Shown here one piece after another: positions 62,570 to 64,000 of a stretch of 64,000 nucleotides of DNA (positions are counted from its first letter, which is position 1; every line of letters begins with the position of its first letter). A program made the translations under genes and the position numbers. The notes below the pieces were generated by a model. It saw only the letters and a program-made list of their open reading frames with translations, did no database searches and was not told the origin of the DNA. The stretch covers positions 1,364,001 to 1,428,000 of the forward strand of contig OZ243107.1 of NCBI GenBank assembly GCA_965212245.1, read 5' to 3'. The DNA is from CAKZNE01 sp040222435. Lineage in GTDB: Bacteria > Bacteroidota > Bacteroidia > Flavobacteriales > Schleiferiaceae.

Positions 62570-63322
62570 ATGGATTTAAAATTAAAAGTTTGGCGTCAGC
62601 CTAGTCAGAGAGACAATGGAAAACTGGAAGATTACCAGGTTTCCGGTATAGATGGTGATATGTCCTTCCTGGAAATGATGGATATTCTCAATGAGCAATT
62701 GATTGAGAAAGGAGATGAGCCCGTAGCGTTTGACCATGACTGTCGTGAGGGTATTTGTGGAATGTGCTCCATGCAGATCAACGGAGAGCCACATGGTCCT
62801 GAAAAAGCTACCACCACCTGTCAGTTGCATATGCGCAAGTTTAAAGATGGAGATACGATATACATTGAACCCTTTAGAGCTAAGGGTTTTCCGGTGTTAA
62901 AGGACCTGGCGGTAGATCGCTCTGCGTTTGACCGCATCATACAGTCGGGAGGTTACATTTCTGCCAATACATCAGGAAATACACTGGATGCCAATGCAAT
63001 TCCGGTAGAAAAGGAAAAAGCAGATATGGCGTTTAACGCGGCTACATGTATTGGTTGCGGAGCTTGTGTAGCTGCCTGCCCCAACGCTTCTGCTATGCTG
63101 TTCGTGTCGGCTAAAGTTTCTCAGCTGGCCTTATTGCCGCAAGGAAAAGTCGAGGCATCTGACCGTGTACAGAATATGGTGCGGCAGATGGATTTGGAGG
63201 AGTTTGGTAACTGCTCCAACGTAGGAGCCTGCTCTTTGGAATGCCCTAAAGAAATCTCTTTAGACAATATTGCACGTATGAACCGTGAATATATGAGTGC
63301 TTCTGTTTCGGCCCGCAAATAA
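62570..63322 (+). CDS. sdhB: SdhB, succinate dehydrogenase iron-sulfur subunit
   Basis: The 250-residue protein binds three clusters. The 2Fe-2S site is CREGICGMCSMQI plus the later TTCQLHM. The 4Fe-4S site is CIGCGACVAACPN. The 3Fe-4S site is CSNVGACSLECPKE. It conducts electrons from SdhA to SdhC. The three Fe-S sites make it a client of the SUF system encoded at 45.6-52.6 kb. A terminator hairpin lies 27 bases after the stop. Confidence 0.96.
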   Translation: MDLKLKVWRQPSQRDNGKLEDYQVSGIDGDMSFLEMMDILNEQLIEKGDEPVAFDHDCREGICGMCSMQINGEPHGPEKATTTCQLHMRKFKDGDTIYIEPFRAKGFPVLKDLAVDRSAFDRIIQSGGYISANTSGNTLDANAIPVEKEKADMAFNAATCIGCGACVAACPNASAMLFVSAKVSQLALLPQGKVEASDRVQNMVRQMDLEEFGNCSNVGACSLECPKEISLDNIARMNREYMSASVSARK

Positions 63323-63349
63323 AACCAAAACCTTATTTTAAAACATCAG

Positions 63350-63382
63350 CCCTTATCTGAAATAGCAGATAAGGGTTTTTTT
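63350..63382 (+). terminator. Terminator of the sdhCAB operon
   Basis: CCCTTATCTG (63350-63359) pairs with CAGATAAGGG (63366-63375) around a six-base loop, followed by a seven-base T-run. This is a standard rho-independent terminator. Confidence 0.9.
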
Positions 63383-63397
63383 ATGAGTAGAAATGAA

Positions 63398-63423
63398 AAA
63401 CGGAAGGCGCAAGCCTTCCGTTT
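63398..63423. repeat. Second stable hairpin with GCAA tetraloop
   Basis: AAACGGAAGGC (63398-63408) pairs with GCCTTCCGTTT (63413-63423) around a GCAA tetraloop. It lies 16 bases after the first terminator. It lacks a long T-run, so it may be a backup terminator, an RNA 3' end stabiliser or a minus-strand terminator (A-run on its left). Confidence 0.6.
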
Positions 63424-63561
63424 AGTTCCTTCCTTAACAAGGTATACTTGGAATTTGTAGATTACTAACCCTATTTCCCTAAAAATGAAGAATCCTCGTT
63501 AAGTGGAACTAAAATTAATCAAAAAAACCGTATCTCCAAGTTTTTTAATCGTTTTCTCAAT

Positions 63562-63588
63562 AAAAAAGGCCGCCTGAAAGAGGCGGCC
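63562..63588 (-). terminator. Minus-strand-oriented terminator hairpin
   Basis: GGCCGCCT (63568-63575) pairs with AGGCGGCC (63581-63588). On the minus strand the stem is followed by TTTTTT, so it would terminate leftward transcription. No leftward gene lies to its right within the window, so it may end a short RNA (see findings). Confidence 0.65.
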
Positions 63589-63763
63589 CAACGAAAACTA
63601 AAACATAAAAATGAAAAAACTTTACAAGCTCTTCACTTCAAATATATAATAAATTTAGTGTAATTAATAAAATTAGACCAACAAAAAAACCACTAATGGG
63701 CTTAGAGTGCAACCATTTACACCTTCCAAAATGAATTTATCCACAAAGAATTGTGAATTTGAC

Positions 63764-63794
63764 TTGTAATTTTAAAAATGATCCGTTAAATTTG
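63764..63794 (+). promoter_or_regulatory. Promoter of a candidate small RNA or leader
   Basis: TTG at 63764-63766 and TAAATTTG at 63787-63794 are separated by 20 bases, a good match to the Bacteroidota promoter form. The predicted start is near 63801. Confidence 0.55.
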
Positions 63795-63800
63795 TTATAT

Positions 63801-63904
63801 ATTTAGGTGTTAGCGACAATTTACCTAAACATCCGAAGTTTCTATTAGGTGTTATTTGGTTAGTAATCTTGAAAGGGTCTTACTGTGTAAGGCCCTTTCT
63901 TTTT
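63801..63904 (+). ncRNA. Candidate small RNA or 5' leader of about 100 nt
   Basis: The segment lies between a promoter match and a strong terminator. Near its 5' end TTTAGGT (63802-63808) can pair with ACCTAAA (63823-63829). The 3' hairpin pairs GAAAGGGTCTTAC (63871-63883) with GTAAGGCCCTTTC (63887-63899), one G-U pair included, and is followed by TTTTT. The terminator ends 23 bases before the ATG of the amidase-like gene. It could be an independent RNA or an attenuated or riboswitch-like leader. I do not recognise its family. Confidence 0.45.
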
Positions 63905-63927
63905 GCCCGAACCTGAAAACTGAGAAA

Positions 63928-64000
63928 ATGAATGAACTTAATATCACCTTAGCACAGCCTTACTTGCATTGGGAGCAACCGCACCTGAATCGCAAACATT
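63928..64000 (+). CDS. Omega-amidase (YafV/Nit2-type) nitrilase, N-terminal fragment
   Basis: Only 24 codons are visible, starting at ATG 63928. The peptide LNITLAQPYLHWEQPHLN fits the start of the nitrilase superfamily omega-amidases (pattern LxITLxQxxLxWExPxxN). These hydrolyse alpha-ketoglutaramate or the keto-methylthiobutyramide of methionine salvage. The active site is outside the window. A candidate RNA leader with a terminator lies immediately upstream. Confidence 0.6.
   Translation, partial: MNELNITLAQPYLHWEQPHLNRKH

Noticed and set aside
1..64000. Insertion sequences, prophage, integrase, att sites, rRNA and tRNA genes
   Set aside because: No transposase, phage or integrase-like protein was found among the coding genes, and no cloverleaf or rRNA-like segment was recognised in the gaps.

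Overview
The window looks like ordinary chromosome of a Bacteroidota bacterium, most likely a marine-type member of the Flavobacteriia/Flavobacteriales; genus and species cannot be named from it. The evidence is type IX secretion C-terminal domains on two secreted proteins, an S46 dipeptidyl-peptidase, a MoxR/BatABCD aerotolerance operon, a complete SUF operon of the Bacteroidota layout, a three-subunit succinate dehydrogenase with one cytochrome b subunit, and promoter-like motifs of the Bacteroidota type (TTTG, about 20 nt, TAnnTTTG). No rRNA, tRNA, insertion sequence, prophage, integrase or CRISPR array was seen, so the window reads as core rather than accessory sequence.

Layout. 1-6.2 kb (minus): MoxR ATPase, DUF58 protein, a membrane protein, BatA, BatB, BatC and a truncated BatD. 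6.8-10.7 kb: a hybrid histidine kinase overlapping a fructosamine-kinase-like gene, then the phosphoesterase PdeM. 10.8-13.1 kb: S46 peptidase. 13.2-21.5 kb (minus): a tight six-gene operon (class III aminotransferase, carbon-nitrogen hydrolase, VOC protein, oversized Orn/Lys/Arg-type decarboxylase, ATP-grasp ligase, semialdehyde dehydrogenase) that reads as an amine/amino-acid pathway I cannot assign to a described route; it is the best candidate here for an undescribed system. 21.7-25 kb: catalase and an ATP-dependent DNA ligase. 25.1-29.9 kb (plus): a LytTR response regulator, its TPR-containing histidine kinase and a secreted esterase-like protein. 29.9-37 kb: a phytanoyl-CoA dioxygenase-like protein, a long PurF-like enzyme, the kynurenine-pathway enzymes ACMSD and 3-hydroxyanthranilate dioxygenase separated by a glycosyltransferase, an aldo/keto reductase and a cupin. 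37.1-43.8 kb: lipoproteins, an Lhr-type helicase, a thioredoxin-like lipoprotein, an outer-membrane barrel and SCO1. 43.9-52.6 kb: a small lipoprotein, then (minus) the SUF operon with a methyltransferase, DUF2480 and DUF3050 genes attached. 52.8-56.5 kb: a 1237-residue protein with about 16 copies of a ~70-residue repeat and a gliding-motility C-terminal domain. 56.5-63.3 kb: ThiL, an alpha/beta hydrolase, aminopeptidase P and sdhCAB. 63.3-64 kb: a hairpin-rich intergenic region with a candidate small RNA or leader, then the first codons of an omega-amidase-like gene.

How the genes work together. PdeM (10.1 kb), the DNA ligase (23.4 kb) and the Lhr helicase (38.5 kb) belong to the ligase-associated DNA damage response set, but here they are dispersed. 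Sdh, SUF (which can supply its Fe-S clusters), SCO1 and catalase form an aerobic respiration and oxidative-stress theme. Residue numbers were counted by hand from the proposed start codons and may be off by one or two. Family calls rest on recognised motifs, not on database searches.
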